Assembly (NCBI GenBank): GCA_903944085.1
Contig: CAJAQO010000208.1
Coordinates: forward strand, 1-33,233
Source: an uncultured Verrucomicrobia subdivision 3 bacterium
GTDB taxonomy: Bacteria; Verrucomicrobiota; Verrucomicrobiia; Limisphaerales; UBA11358
Length of the DNA stretch: 33,233 nucleotides
Reading direction: 5' to 3'
Numbering within the stretch: position 1 is the first letter of the stretch; every line of letters begins with the position of its first letter. The notes beneath the pieces are model-generated. The model ran no database searches and was not told where the DNA came from. It saw only the letters and a program-made list of their open reading frames with translations. A program made the translations under genes and the position numbers. This document shows, piece by piece, positions 24,920 through 33,233 of the stretch.

Positions 24920-25746
24920 AACGCCAGCCGCCCTGCCCCGCCAAAAAAATCCCCGCGCTGAAATGGTCCGGCAGCTCGGATATCGGGCGGGTGCGCAAGA
25001 ACAACGAGGATTCCTTTCTCGGCCTCCAGTTCGACGCGCGGGAGATTTTCCGGCTCGGCAAATTCGGCGAGGCCGGCATGGAGCAACACGATTTCACCTT
25101 TGCCGTGTGCGACGGCATGGGCGGTGCCAAGGCCGGCGAATACGCCAGCCAGATCGCCGTGGATAAAATCACCACCCTGCTTCCCCGCGCCTTCCAGCAA
25201 TCCGCCACCGGCATGAACGCCGGTTTTGCCGACGTGCTGGCGGAACTTTTCGCCCAGGTTCACCGCGCCCTGGCCTACCTCGGCAGTTGCTACGAGGAAT
25301 GTCACGGGATGCAGACCACCATGAGCCTGTGCTGGTTCACGCCCGGCTGGATGTATTTCGGCCACATCGGCGACAGCCGGATTTATCATTTGCCGAAGAA
25401 AAAAAACACCGTCAAGCAGCTCACCGAGGACGACACCCACGTCGGCTGGCTGTTTCGCCAGGGAAAAATCAATGAATACGAGCTGCGCACCCATCCGCGC
25501 CGCAACGTCCTGCAACGCGCCCTCGGCGGCGAAAACCAGTTCGTGGAACCGCAGGTCGGCGCGGTGGCCTGCGAGCGCGGCGACCTGTTTCTGCTCTGCT
25601 CCGACGGTCTGGTTGACGGCCTGTTTGACGGCCAACTCGTGGAACTGCTGCGCGCCAAGGACCACTCGGCGCAAAAACTGGTGGCCGCCTCGCTCGTCAA
25701 TTCCGGTCGCGACAATACCACCGCGCTGGTGGTGCAGGTGATGTAA
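24916..25746 (+). CDS. PP2C-family Ser/Thr protein phosphatase
   Basis: This 276-aa cytoplasmic phosphatase has all main PP2C metal-site motifs: SDIGRVRKNNED (21-32), VCDGMGG (64-70), GDSR (152-155), CSDGL (228-232) and GRDN (264-267). It dephosphorylates Ser/Thr (or related) phosphoproteins using two Mn2+/Mg2+ ions. The start overlaps the stop of the kinase-like gene by four bases, so the two are probably translated together as opposing partners. No membrane segment or regulatory domain is visible. A simple GTG/ATG alternative start is not needed. The pair lies within the nitrogen-assimilation block, but a link to glnII or glnK is only inferred from position. Confidence 0.93.
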   Translation: MKRQPPCPAKKIPALKWSGSSDIGRVRKNNEDSFLGLQFDAREIFRLGKFGEAGMEQHDFTFAVCDGMGGAKAGEYASQIAVDKITTLLPRAFQQSATGMNAGFADVLAELFAQVHRALAYLGSCYEECHGMQTTMSLCWFTPGWMYFGHIGDSRIYHLPKKKNTVKQLTEDDTHVGWLFRQGKINEYELRTHPRRNVLQRALGGENQFVEPQVGAVACERGDLFLLCSDGLVDGLFDGQLVELLRAKDHSAQKLVAASLVNSGRDNTTALVVQVM

Positions 25747-25835
25747 ACTTCCCCAACCGAAGCCTCCGCTGAAATTTTAAGCGCTGCCCGATTCTTTCTC
25801 ATTCCCGCAACTTTTTCGGCGGCAGATGACTCAAT

Positions 25836-25868
25836 AAAAAAACGGCGGGCAACTTGCGTTGCCCGCCG
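25836..25868 (-). terminator. Rho-independent terminator of glnK-amt
   Basis: An 11-bp perfect stem CGGCGGGCAAC / GTTGCCCGCCG (25843-25853 with 25858-25868) with a TTGC loop is followed on the minus strand by seven T. Confidence 0.92.
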
Positions 25869-25912
25869 TGCGGATTTGTCTGTCAGGCTTTCTATCTGAA
25901 TATCGCCAGCGC

Positions 25913-27532
25913 TCAGTCGTGGTAGCCGAGTTCGCCGTGTTCGGATTCGTCGAGGCCGACCATTTCGACTTCTTCCGTCGGGCGCAGACCGACCAGCAAC
26001 TTGGTGATGAAGGCGATCACAATCGTTCCGATCACGCTCAAGATGATGGTGATGACCACGGCCTTGAGCTGTTCCTTGACGAGCGGTTGGAAGCAGGAAT
26101 CGGTGACGTATTTGCTCAAGTTGGTGGCGAAGTTCGGATTCGCCGCATTGCGCGCTAGCATACCGGTCATGATGGCCCCCGTCGTGCCGCCGATGGCGTG
26201 GACGCCGAACGTATCCAACGCGTCGTCATAACCCAACCAGGCTTTGACCTTGTAGCACATGAACCAGCAGATGGTGCCGGCCGCAATGCCGATCCAGATC
26301 GAGCCTTGAGGTGTGATGTAACCGCAAGCGGGCGTGATCACCACCAAGCCGGCCACCGCGCCGGAACAGAAACCGAGCACGCTCGGCTTGCCTTTGACGA
26401 TCCACTCCCACATTGGCCAGACGAAGGACGCAATGGCCGTGGCAATCGTCGTGGTGGTGAAGGCGTTGGCGGCGATGATGTCGCCGGCGACCGCTGAACC
26501 GGAGTTGAAACCATACCAGCCGACCCAGAGCATGCCGGTGCCGATGTAGGTGAGCACCAGGCTGTGCGGCGCGAAGTTTTCTTTGCCGAAGCCTTTGCGT
26601 TTGCCGAGGATCAAGCACAGGATCAACGCTGACCAACCGGATGTCATGTGCACCACCGTGCCGCCGGCGAAGTCAATCGCCTTGATTGGTGCGTTGGCGT
26701 TCCACACGCCGTTCATGTAACCGTTGATGCCCCAAACTGCGTGGCCCTGGGTGAAATAAACCAGCAGCATCCACAGCGTCATGAACACGAAGATGGCCTT
26801 GAATTTCATGCGTTCCGCAATGGCACCGATGATGAGCGCCGGGGTGATGATGGCGAACATCAATTGGAACATGGCATAGACGTTTTCCGAAACCCAGTAG
26901 GAATAATTGCCGTTGGGCGCCGAGGTGACATTCTTCAGCATCCAGCAGATCATCGGGCTGCCGACCCAGCCGGAGATGATGTCTTCCTTGCCGGGCGCGC
27001 CCGTGCCGCCGAAGATCATGCCGTAGCCGACGAACACCCAGAGGATGGTCACGAGGCCGGTGATCAGGAAGCATTGCGCGAGCACTGACAGCACGTTCTT
27101 GCGGCGCACCATGCCGCCGTAGAACAGCGCCAGACCGGGCAGCGTCATGAACAACACGAACGCCGTGCTGGTGAGCAGCCAGGCATTGTGGCCCGCGCCG
27201 GGATAGGAAACAAACCCGCCGGTGCTGTTGGACAGGTTGGTGTTGATGATGGAGGCGCCCAGCCCAAAGTTCACCGTGTAGTTGCCGTTCGTGTCCTTGT
27301 AAGGCGCGGTCGGATCCGTATTCGCAAAATAAGCTTCGACGGATTCGAGGCGTTGTTCCAAGGAAGGCGCATTGGTCAGCGGCGGTGCGGCCGGCACGGC
27401 GGCCGCGACCGCATTGGTCGCCATCGCCACGGCATTCGTTGTCGTCAGGGCGTTGGTGTCATCCGCGCGCAGGGAAAGCGCTCCGAACGAGGCCGAAGCG
27501 ATCAAGGCTAAAGTAAGAAAGAATTTTTTCAT
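25913..27532 (-). CDS. amt: Ammonium transporter Amt
   Basis: This 539-aa protein conducts ammonium or ammonia across the inner membrane. A signal peptide (MKKFFLTLALIASASFGALSLRA is split as MKKFFLTLALIA and SFGALSLRADD) precedes an Ala/Thr/Asn-rich periplasmic stretch of about 90 residues. The Amt core begins near HNAWLLTSTAFVLFM and contains PGLALFYGGMVRRKNVLS. The twin histidines fit GTVVHMTSGWSALI and FGVHAIGGTTGAI. It is about 100 residues longer than AmtB because of the N-terminal extension. It is the second gene of glnK-amt (30-base gap), the usual pair in which GlnK blocks Amt under ammonium sufficiency. Confidence 0.96.
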   Translation of the reverse strand: MKKFFLTLALIASASFGALSLRADDTNALTTTNAVAMATNAVAAAVPAAPPLTNAPSLEQRLESVEAYFANTDPTAPYKDTNGNYTVNFGLGASIINTNLSNSTGGFVSYPGAGHNAWLLTSTAFVLFMTLPGLALFYGGMVRRKNVLSVLAQCFLITGLVTILWVFVGYGMIFGGTGAPGKEDIISGWVGSPMICWMLKNVTSAPNGNYSYWVSENVYAMFQLMFAIITPALIIGAIAERMKFKAIFVFMTLWMLLVYFTQGHAVWGINGYMNGVWNANAPIKAIDFAGGTVVHMTSGWSALILCLILGKRKGFGKENFAPHSLVLTYIGTGMLWVGWYGFNSGSAVAGDIIAANAFTTTTIATAIASFVWPMWEWIVKGKPSVLGFCSGAVAGLVVITPACGYITPQGSIWIGIAAGTICWFMCYKVKAWLGYDDALDTFGVHAIGGTTGAIMTGMLARNAANPNFATNLSKYVTDSCFQPLVKEQLKAVVITIILSVIGTIVIAFITKLLVGLRPTEEVEMVGLDESEHGELGYHD

Positions 27533-27562
27533 TTTGGTGTCGAGTAAGGTTTTTGTTGTTGG

Positions 27563-27934
<372 letters not shown>

Positions 27935-28024
27935 TCATGCGCATTCGCGCAGTCCAGTTCCGCCCGCATCCACGGGCCTGGTAGAATCCAACCGGCTCCG
28001 GCTGTGATTGGCACTCGCTCCTTT

Positions 28025-28040
28025 AGCAACGGCGGTGCCA
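28025..28040 (-). promoter_or_regulatory. Sigma-54 (-24/-12) promoter of glnK-amt
   Basis: On the minus strand, TGGCACCGCCGTTGCT is an exact match to TGGCAC-N5-TTGCW. Initiation near 28013 would leave a leader of about 112 bases to the glnK ATG. Confidence 0.8.
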
Positions 28041-28045
28041 ACTGA

Positions 28046-28072
28046 AAAACGCATTCCAGCGGAATGCGTTTT
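28046..28072. repeat. Perfect inverted repeat next to the glnK promoter
   Basis: AAAACGCATTCC and GGAATGCGTTTT flank a 3-base centre (AGC). The centre is about 20 bases upstream of the -24 box. It could be an operator or a hairpin. It is rather close for a sigma-54 enhancer site. Confidence 0.75.
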
Positions 28073-28192
28073 CGCCTGATTCCACAATGGTTTTATGAAC
28101 AATGATTATTTTTAGACACCGCGCCGGGGGCTTTTTTTTGCAGCTTTTTATCCAGCCGAAGAATTTTTCGCCAGCGCTTCGCCGATGACTGA

Positions 28193-28428
28193 TCCATTGT
28201 CGGCATCGGCGGCTTGGCCCAGTTGTGCGAACTCGCGGGCCAGCCGGACGCCGCGAAGAAATTCTCGGCCATCGCCTTTGATTACACGGTAAAATGGCAG
28301 GAGCGGGCGAAAGATTTCACCTCAACGGCGCGCTGGCGGCGAAGCGTTTCCGGTGAGCGAAACCGCCAACGCGGCGATGTGGACGAGCGGTTTGATGATC
28401 TGGTGTCAATTTTGGCACGAAGGGAAAA
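28193..28428 (+). pseudogene. Gene debris, glutaminase-like fragment and unassigned fragment
   Basis: From 28193 the frame encodes GLAQLCELAGQPDAAKKF then AFDYTVKWQERAKDF, which resembles the C-terminal region of large secreted glutaminase-like proteins (DUF4965 type). It breaks near 28320. A different frame from 28338 encodes GEAFPVSETANAAMWTSG and [11 protein letters not shown], which also looks like real protein but is not assigned. Frame changes and missing ends show decay. Confidence 0.45.
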
Positions 28429-28569
28429 GTGATTTCCGAGTCGCGGCGCTTGCTCGAATTGGGAAAAGGCGGCGGATATATTTTCTCGCCGTCGCACTCG
28501 GCTGAGGAAGACGCTTCGCGCGAAAAAATTCTGGCATTGAGCGACGTGGCTCAACCACAAATCAAATAA
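28429..28569 (+). pseudogene. C-terminal fragment resembling the uroporphyrinogen decarboxylase family
   Basis: In a third frame, about 46 codons encode [19 protein letters not shown] followed by [18 protein letters not shown], ending at TAA 28567-28569. The GGYIF-S-P-x-H / ENI-L-A pattern is typical of the end of URO-D-like methyltransferases. Only the last part is present. Confidence 0.5.
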
Positions 28570-28614
28570 CGCCAGCCGTGCATTGGTTTGTGGTGAATCA
28601 AGAATGTGTTCGCT

Positions 28615-30954
28615 TTAATGCGCCGGGTTTTGCGTGCCGCGCGGAATAGTCTGCAGCCCTCGGGTTTTCGCAAATGCGGCATCTTTTGCGCGCAGTTCTG
28701 CCAGTGCGCCAGAGCCAATCTCAGGAATATCCATCGTTCCAAAACCATCCTCCAGTTTCGCCAGCGGGTCAATCATGGCCCACGTCAGCCAAGGCAGCCA
28801 AGTATTGACGCCCTGACCGCGCGGCGGTGCCAGCGACAAGGCTTCGGTGCAAAGTCCGGTGTGCCCGTAACCCAATGAACCATTGACGTCCACTGCCTGT
28901 TTGGTGTTGTAAAGCAACTGGCGCGCGATGGCGGCGTAATGCGCGTCTCCCGTTTCCACATAAAGCCGGTAGTAGAGAAACGGTGCTGCCGCCAGGAACA
29001 GGTCGGCCCCTGAGTGCCCGGTGGCGATCAGGCTGAAACCGGTGGTGGTGCAATCCCTTGGGTAGTTCACGGCACTGTCGTCGAACCGGAGCGGAACATT
29101 CCAGCAGTAAACCCACGTTTCGGTAAAGTCGCCCGCCTGCGCGGCGGCGGCCAGCCAGCGCTGCTCGCCAGTCGCGTCGTGAAGGGCTAGAAAAGCGTCC
29201 ATGGCCAGAAAGCCCGCTTCCTTGTCCATGATATTGGGATTGTCCGCCGTGCCGCCAATGTAGGCGAATGGTTCATGAATGTTGGTGTAGCAATAATTCC
29301 CAGCCTGCAATGCGGCCTGAAGAAATTTCCTTTCCCCAGTGGCCTTCGCCAAATCCACGAGGAAACGAACGGGATGCGAAGTGTTCAGCTTGCCCCGGTT
29401 CACCGGCTGGCTGTGCCAGTCGTATTCGCGATACCACGAGCCATCCAGGTTTTGATGCTGAACCAGCCAGTCACCAAAGCTCCGGCAGAACTGGAGCCAT
29501 TCGGGCTTGGACTGTCCATGCGCCTGCATCACATCCCAAGCCCTGAGCGCGCCCACCATGCCATCACTGGCAATCCGCATATAGGTGTTATAGTTCCGCC
29601 AATGCGGCTGGGGAAAAACGTCGAACCAGGTGCGCGGCAGACCTTCCGGCGTCAACGAGTTGGCCGCCCAGAAATCCACCATCGCCTCGCCTTTGCGCAA
29701 CGCTGTCTCGTCGTGATGAAGTAATCCATGGCGCACGAGTTGATACGCGAGCGGAAGTTGCTGGCCCACGAAGCCCATTTGAAAATTGATGAATTCGTCG
29801 CCCTCCAGTTCACCTTGCGGCAGCTTCAGCCGGAAAGGAATTCCCGCACAACTGTTGTAAGTTTTGCTCCAGTCGGAAATCAAATGGATGCTCGCCGCAT
29901 AACTCGCGGACAGATCAGTGTGGGCCATCAGCGGCGGCTTTTCCTCGTAAGCGGCGCGCCAGGCGTGGCGCATGGCCGTGGGAAAATTGGTTTCCACCGA
30001 CAATCCGATCATGATGTTATAGGCATGTTTTACGCCGGCTGCCACGGGATGAAAACGCTCCACCCATTGCTTGTGATCAGCCGCGTTGCGGCCGCTTCGG
30101 TTGCGGCGCAGATAACTCCGTTCGCCTTCAGTCGCCGGATAGCAGAAAGATACCGCCGGGTGCTCATGCGACCAAAGGCCGAGCGACGCCACTTGGATAC
30201 GCCCATCAACCCCGCGCTCCGGTTGGTTGTCGGCCAGACAGGTTGTCCCGTCCGGATCGCAGTGGGTCAACGTGATGGTCGCTCCACTGTTCTTATTGCG
30301 CATCATCACCAGCGGCAACGCCATGCGATCTTCGCGGATTAGAAATACATTGTCGGAAAGATTCGCCGCCAACGCGTAGGCGGGAACGTGTTGGTTGTCC
30401 TGATACCAAACGCCCGGAATGAAGACTTCCTGTTCGACCAACGGTGCTGGTTGGCGGGATTCAAGGCTGAAGCGCGTCATGAAACCGGCGTCGTTGGTGG
30501 CGGGACGGCGCACCGTGACGTCGCGCTCCAACACGAATGTCCCGGCCGGTTTCCCGGCGTGGTAAATGTCGGCGAATTCAAATACGGTGCCGTTGGTCGT
30601 GCGAATTTCACCTGCGCAGTGCCATGCCCCAGCAACAAGAACAACCGACGAGTAGTGAGCGGACAGCCAATTCGTTGCTCCAAAAACGTCCAGCACTTCG
30701 GCCATCAGCGGGTTCGTCGTTTGGAAACCGGTGGCCGCGCCGGATTGGGGTGGCAGCCAAAATTTGACTCCGGCAGACGCAGGATTGGTGGAAATTTCGA
30801 GCTGGCATTGACCGGATGTCAAGGTCTGCATTGGTGTGGGCAAAGTAAACGACTCGGTAGCGGGTGCGGTGCCGGAGAACAGCAAAAAGGCGAACCCGAA
30901 CGCTGCTATCAGCGTGGGGGCGCAACGCAGCAAAATCTTTTCACGCACTCTCAT
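28615..30954 (-). CDS. Secreted (alpha/alpha)6-barrel-like protein, possible glycoside hydrolase
   Basis: This 779-aa protein has an N-terminal export signal (basic MRVREKILLR then a hydrophobic run to SGTAPATES). Residues about 40-320 look beta-rich. Residues about 330-760 contain helical repeats with aromatic and Asp/Glu-rich strings (LDGSWYREYDWH, NTYMRIASDGMVG, TADNPNIMDKEAGFLAMDAF, GYGHTGLCTEAL), in the manner of six-hairpin glycosidases. I cannot place it in a numbered GH family or name catalytic residues. It is probably periplasmic or extracellular and may act on plant or algal polysaccharide; this is inference. It stands alone, with no clear promoter or terminator found. Confidence 0.75.
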   Translation of the reverse strand: MRVREKILLRCAPTLIAAFGFAFLLFSGTAPATESFTLPTPMQTLTSGQCQLEISTNPASAGVKFWLPPQSGAATGFQTTNPLMAEVLDVFGATNWLSAHYSSVVLVAGAWHCAGEIRTTNGTVFEFADIYHAGKPAGTFVLERDVTVRRPATNDAGFMTRFSLESRQPAPLVEQEVFIPGVWYQDNQHVPAYALAANLSDNVFLIREDRMALPLVMMRNKNSGATITLTHCDPDGTTCLADNQPERGVDGRIQVASLGLWSHEHPAVSFCYPATEGERSYLRRNRSGRNAADHKQWVERFHPVAAGVKHAYNIMIGLSVETNFPTAMRHAWRAAYEEKPPLMAHTDLSASYAASIHLISDWSKTYNSCAGIPFRLKLPQGELEGDEFINFQMGFVGQQLPLAYQLVRHGLLHHDETALRKGEAMVDFWAANSLTPEGLPRTWFDVFPQPHWRNYNTYMRIASDGMVGALRAWDVMQAHGQSKPEWLQFCRSFGDWLVQHQNLDGSWYREYDWHSQPVNRGKLNTSHPVRFLVDLAKATGERKFLQAALQAGNYCYTNIHEPFAYIGGTADNPNIMDKEAGFLAMDAFLALHDATGEQRWLAAAAQAGDFTETWVYCWNVPLRFDDSAVNYPRDCTTTGFSLIATGHSGADLFLAAAPFLYYRLYVETGDAHYAAIARQLLYNTKQAVDVNGSLGYGHTGLCTEALSLAPPRGQGVNTWLPWLTWAMIDPLAKLEDGFGTMDIPEIGSGALAELRAKDAAFAKTRGLQTIPRGTQNPAH

Positions 30955-31258
30955 TTTCGAATAGCGGAACGCTCAAGATTTCAGTGAAAAAAGTTGGAGC
31001 ATAAATCTAACACGTCTTGCGGCCAGCCAAGATTGACGGCTTGATTTGCAATGTAAACCACCAAATTGGCGGCAAAACCGGATTAATGTTAAGCCCGGCG
31101 AACGGGTGCCACAACCACCAACCAATTGAGCATCCCGATCGTCAGAACCAACTGGGATGAGTAGCACCGACTGACCTATCCGTGAACTCCTTTGCTTTCT
31201 AAAGCGGAGGATTAAAAGTGTCTGCGGTGCCAAAGGGCTCAGCCCGTGGAAATCCGCT
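30955..31258. other. Intergenic, no gene seen
   Basis: About 300 bases between the secreted protein start and the response regulator stop. I see only a short GC-limited inverted pair (AAGCGGA 31202-31208 with TCCGCTT 31253-31259) lacking a T-run, and no convincing gene. Confidence 0.4.
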
Positions 31259-31744
31259 TCAAAGATCACTGTAATCATCCGGCCGCTGGCCGGTTGTGTC
31301 CGTCCCGGTCATGTGGCTGCCGGGTATCCAAGGAGTGCGCGGACCGCCCTGTGGATTATCACTATGATGCGTGAGCACCCAGGTAATTGCGTCCCGCAGT
31401 TCGCCCATCAAAAACGGTTTGCTGAGAAAATAGTCCACGCAGAGAGCTCCCTTGCCCACAACGGTGCTATTTGAGTATGAGCCACTGGCCATGATGATAG
31501 GTTGGTCCGGCCAGCGTTCCTTGACTAGCGCCGCAAATTCATCCCCCATCATTCCCTGCATCAAATAGTCAGTGATGATCAGGTCAAAATGGGTTTGTTC
31601 GAGCAAGGGCAGCGCCGCTTCCGCGCTGCCAATCGTCTGGACGTCATGTCCGTCAAATTCAAGCAGCGACCGAAACATGCTGCTCACGCTCGGATCGTCG
31701 TCCACGACCAAAATTTTAAACGACTGTTTTACCTCTTTCATCAT
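31259..31744 (-). CDS. Single-domain response regulator (CheY-like receiver)
   Basis: This 161-aa protein has a full receiver domain: acidic triad DDD at 15-17, phospho-acceptor Asp59 in LIITDYLM, Ser87 in IMASGS (switch Thr/Ser) and Lys109 in LSKPF. After about residue 125 comes a Gly/Pro/Thr-rich tail with no DNA-binding or output domain. No histidine kinase is in the window, so its partner is elsewhere. The start could be either of the two adjacent ATG codons (31744 or 31741). Confidence 0.9.
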   Translation of the reverse strand: MMKEVKQSFKILVVDDDPSVSSMFRSLLEFDGHDVQTIGSAEAALPLLEQTHFDLIITDYLMQGMMGDEFAALVKERWPDQPIIMASGSYSNSTVVGKGALCVDYFLSKPFLMGELRDAITWVLTHHSDNPQGGPRTPWIPGSHMTGTDTTGQRPDDYSDL

Positions 31745-32542
31745 GCCCGATCAGGACAGCAAACTAAACCCGATTTTGGCTGCGGTCAAATGCGGCGAGG
31801 CCTCATGCCAGCCCAGGCCCGCGCCAAAAGATGTATCCGCAGGCAACCGGTGAGCGCAAAACTTTCATTTCTCATCGGCGCTACGGCTCGCACTCGTATC
31901 CCGGAAGCGATGCCCCGGACTATTCTCGGTCGGTTCAGTTTAAGTGGCGGCGCGTCTTCGGGCGCTCACCGGTCGTCCCATCAGAAAAAAATGCCCGCCG
32001 CCGCTCGGAATTATATAGTTGCCAAACGCAAAGTTCTTAACGGAAAAGCAGGGAAAACGGAGGATAGTTAAAAGACGAATTTGGAAATTTTTACGCTTTG
32101 CGACTCGGCGCATGGCGCTGGGACGCATTAAGTATTTCAAAAATATCCGATGGAATTTATGCTGATAAAGCGCCTTTGAAAATTCCAAGATGCTGAATAG
32201 TCTTTCGAATTCGTTTTATCGCGTCAGAGGCCGGCAAGCATGGCATAAATATGTCCATATTTAATCAAGATGGAGCATTGCCTACGCCGCCATTTAACAA
32301 AGAAATTACAACGCGACACGCTCTCCGCTTGAGCACTGGGGCGAACATTGGGATTATTGGGCTTAACGGAATTATTTCCCCTGAATTTGGCGAATACAGC
32401 CTGAATTTGTGTGTGGACGGCAATTTACAAGGCTCGCCCCGCTACATTTCCTAAAGTCTTAGACCGCCACTTAAAATTCGGAAATAACACCTTTATTTTC
32501 TTTGGCTACACGCAAACCGCGCCAAGTCAAATTGCCATCCCC
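31745..32542. other. Long intergenic stretch, no supported gene
   Basis: Roughly 800 bases without a convincing coding sequence. ORFs here are short, overlap one another on both strands and lack family-like motifs or ribosome sites. Base composition falls towards AT from about 32040. Possibly degraded sequence. Confidence 0.4.
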
Positions 32543-32680
32543 TTAGCGTTTGGCGCGCTTTGGCTTGATGGCCGTTTTCTTGGCAGATTTCGAGGATAGC
32601 GGCGGCGCGGTGTTCAACATCTTCCGCAATCCATCTTCAAAACGGACGCCCGGAAACTTTAGATTTAACGATTTGCCCAT
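32543..32680 (-). CDS. Small basic protein, function unknown
   Basis: From ATG 32680, 45 codons encode MGKSLNLKFPGVRFEDGLRK then MLNTAPPLSSK and a Lys/Ala/Arg-rich tail (KPKRAKR). The F-E-x-x-L-R-x-M-L-N-T-x-P-P string resembles a pattern I associate with small bacterial proteins of unknown role. The frame is open further upstream to 32854, but that part is low-complexity-like and unconvincing. No good ribosome site precedes the ATG. Confidence 0.45.
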   Translation of the reverse strand: MGKSLNLKFPGVRFEDGLRKMLNTAPPLSSKSAKKTAIKPKRAKR

Positions 32681-33193
32681 GTGGTTTGAAGGTGGATGAA
32701 ACTGGCGGCAAGTCAAGCGGTCGGTTTTGCGGTGTCCCGCCGGGCCAGGCATTATTGCTAACCCGCTGCTTTCACACGGGTGAGCGTGTGAAGTTTTTGA
32801 CGGAGAATGCTGAGATTTTGGGGGGAGCGTGATCGAAACGGCGGTTTTTTCCAACCGTGAGCAAAGTCCCCCTTAGCCCGGTTGATTTTCAGCGTGCCGG
32901 GGCAGCACTCCGTGAACTTAAACCGCTGCCCAATACTTGAACCACCCGACCGCAGATGGTGGCCGGGCCAACTGCGTCACGCATCCTTTCAATGGTCACG
33001 GCAACCACGGCAACATTACGCTCGCGGCAACGCGATCGCCTTTTTCAATTATAATTACGTTTCCGTGACTTCGACCGTGCCATCGAAGACACAATGTTTT
33101 CCATGAGTTTCGGCTTGACCTAAACAATGGCGCGGTCACTCTGAAACGTATTAACCAATTTCCAGCCACAAAACCACTCCAAAAAACCATGCT
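32681..33193. other. Intergenic, possible gene debris
   Basis: No intact gene seen. A short frame ending near 33121 (DFDRAIEDTMFSMSFGLT before TAA) has the look of the end of an outer-membrane beta-barrel protein, but it is closed by a stop shortly upstream, so at most it is a remnant. Confidence 0.3.
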
Positions 33194-33233
33194 ATGAAAC
33201 CCCTCATTTCCATTAAAACCCATCCGTTCATGC
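33194..33233 (+). CDS. Possible start of a gene cut by the window end
   Basis: ATG at 33194 opens a frame MKPLISIKTHPFM that runs out of the window. Too short to identify. Confidence 0.3.
   Translation, partial: MKPLISIKTHPFM

Noticed and set aside
28009-28024. TGGCAC on the plus strand as a second sigma-54 site
   Set aside because: The downstream bases lack the GC at the -12 position.
30973-31278. 101-aa minus-strand ORF upstream of the secreted protein
   Set aside because: It overlaps the response regulator end, has no motifs and no ribosome site.
32251-32454. 67-aa plus-strand ORF
   Set aside because: No ribosome site, no recognisable family pattern and no supporting context.

Overview
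The window looks like chromosomal DNA from a GC-rich, Gram-negative bacterium of the Verrucomicrobiota, probably a Pedosphaera/Limisphaera-type lineage. This is inferred from large secreted S53 peptidases with Ig-like, HYR-like and BACON-like tails rich in Asn, Thr and Ser, a eukaryotic-type glutamine synthetase (GSII) beside glnK-amt, and GC-rich palindromic intergenic repeats. No rRNA, tRNA or CRISPR array was found.

Layout. (1) Positions 1-3610: a conspicuously AT-rich island of three tightly packed genes, a SIR2-domain protein, a HerA/FtsK-type ATPase and a 70-aa KTSC-domain protein. It is preceded by a GC-rich palindromic repeat. The first two genes match the known SIR2-HerA antiphage architecture; the third is an unexplained possible extra component. 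(2) Positions 3610-4690: a decayed stretch with two near-identical copies of the N-terminus of a Dam-type DNA adenine methylase, separated by a nested palindromic (REP/MITE-like) element, then more REP-like hairpins and a membrane-protein remnant. (3) Positions 4690-16480, minus strand: a secreted sedolisin pair, then tilS, rpsO and pnp. (4) Positions 16600-22930: a walJ-like metallo-beta-lactamase-fold hydrolase, a secreted kelch/fibronectin protein, a double zinc-ribbon protein overlapping a BaiN/HI0933-type flavoprotein, rsmH and a YkgJ-type cysteine-cluster protein. (5) Positions 23080-28040: a nitrogen-assimilation region with glnII and glnK-amt, each preceded by a sigma-54-type -24/-12 element. 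Between them lies an overlapping pair encoding a miniature kinase-like protein and a PP2C phosphatase. (6) Positions 28190-33233: gene debris, a secreted (alpha/alpha)6-like protein, an orphan response regulator and mostly empty sequence with one small basic ORF.

How the genes work together. glnII, glnK and amt form a coherent ammonium uptake, sensing and assimilation set, probably under sigma-54 control. The kinase-like/PP2C pair is translationally coupled and probably forms a reversible phosphorylation module of unknown target. The SIR2-HerA-KTSC cluster is a candidate horizontally acquired defence island. The most interesting unexplained items are the KTSC partner, the 131-aa kinase fold, the nested palindrome between the Dam fragments, the roughly 166-bp imperfect palindrome upstream of glnII, and identical heptanucleotide repeat tracts, (GCTTTCC)x4 plus GCTTT, inside tilS and directly ahead of the walJ-like gene.
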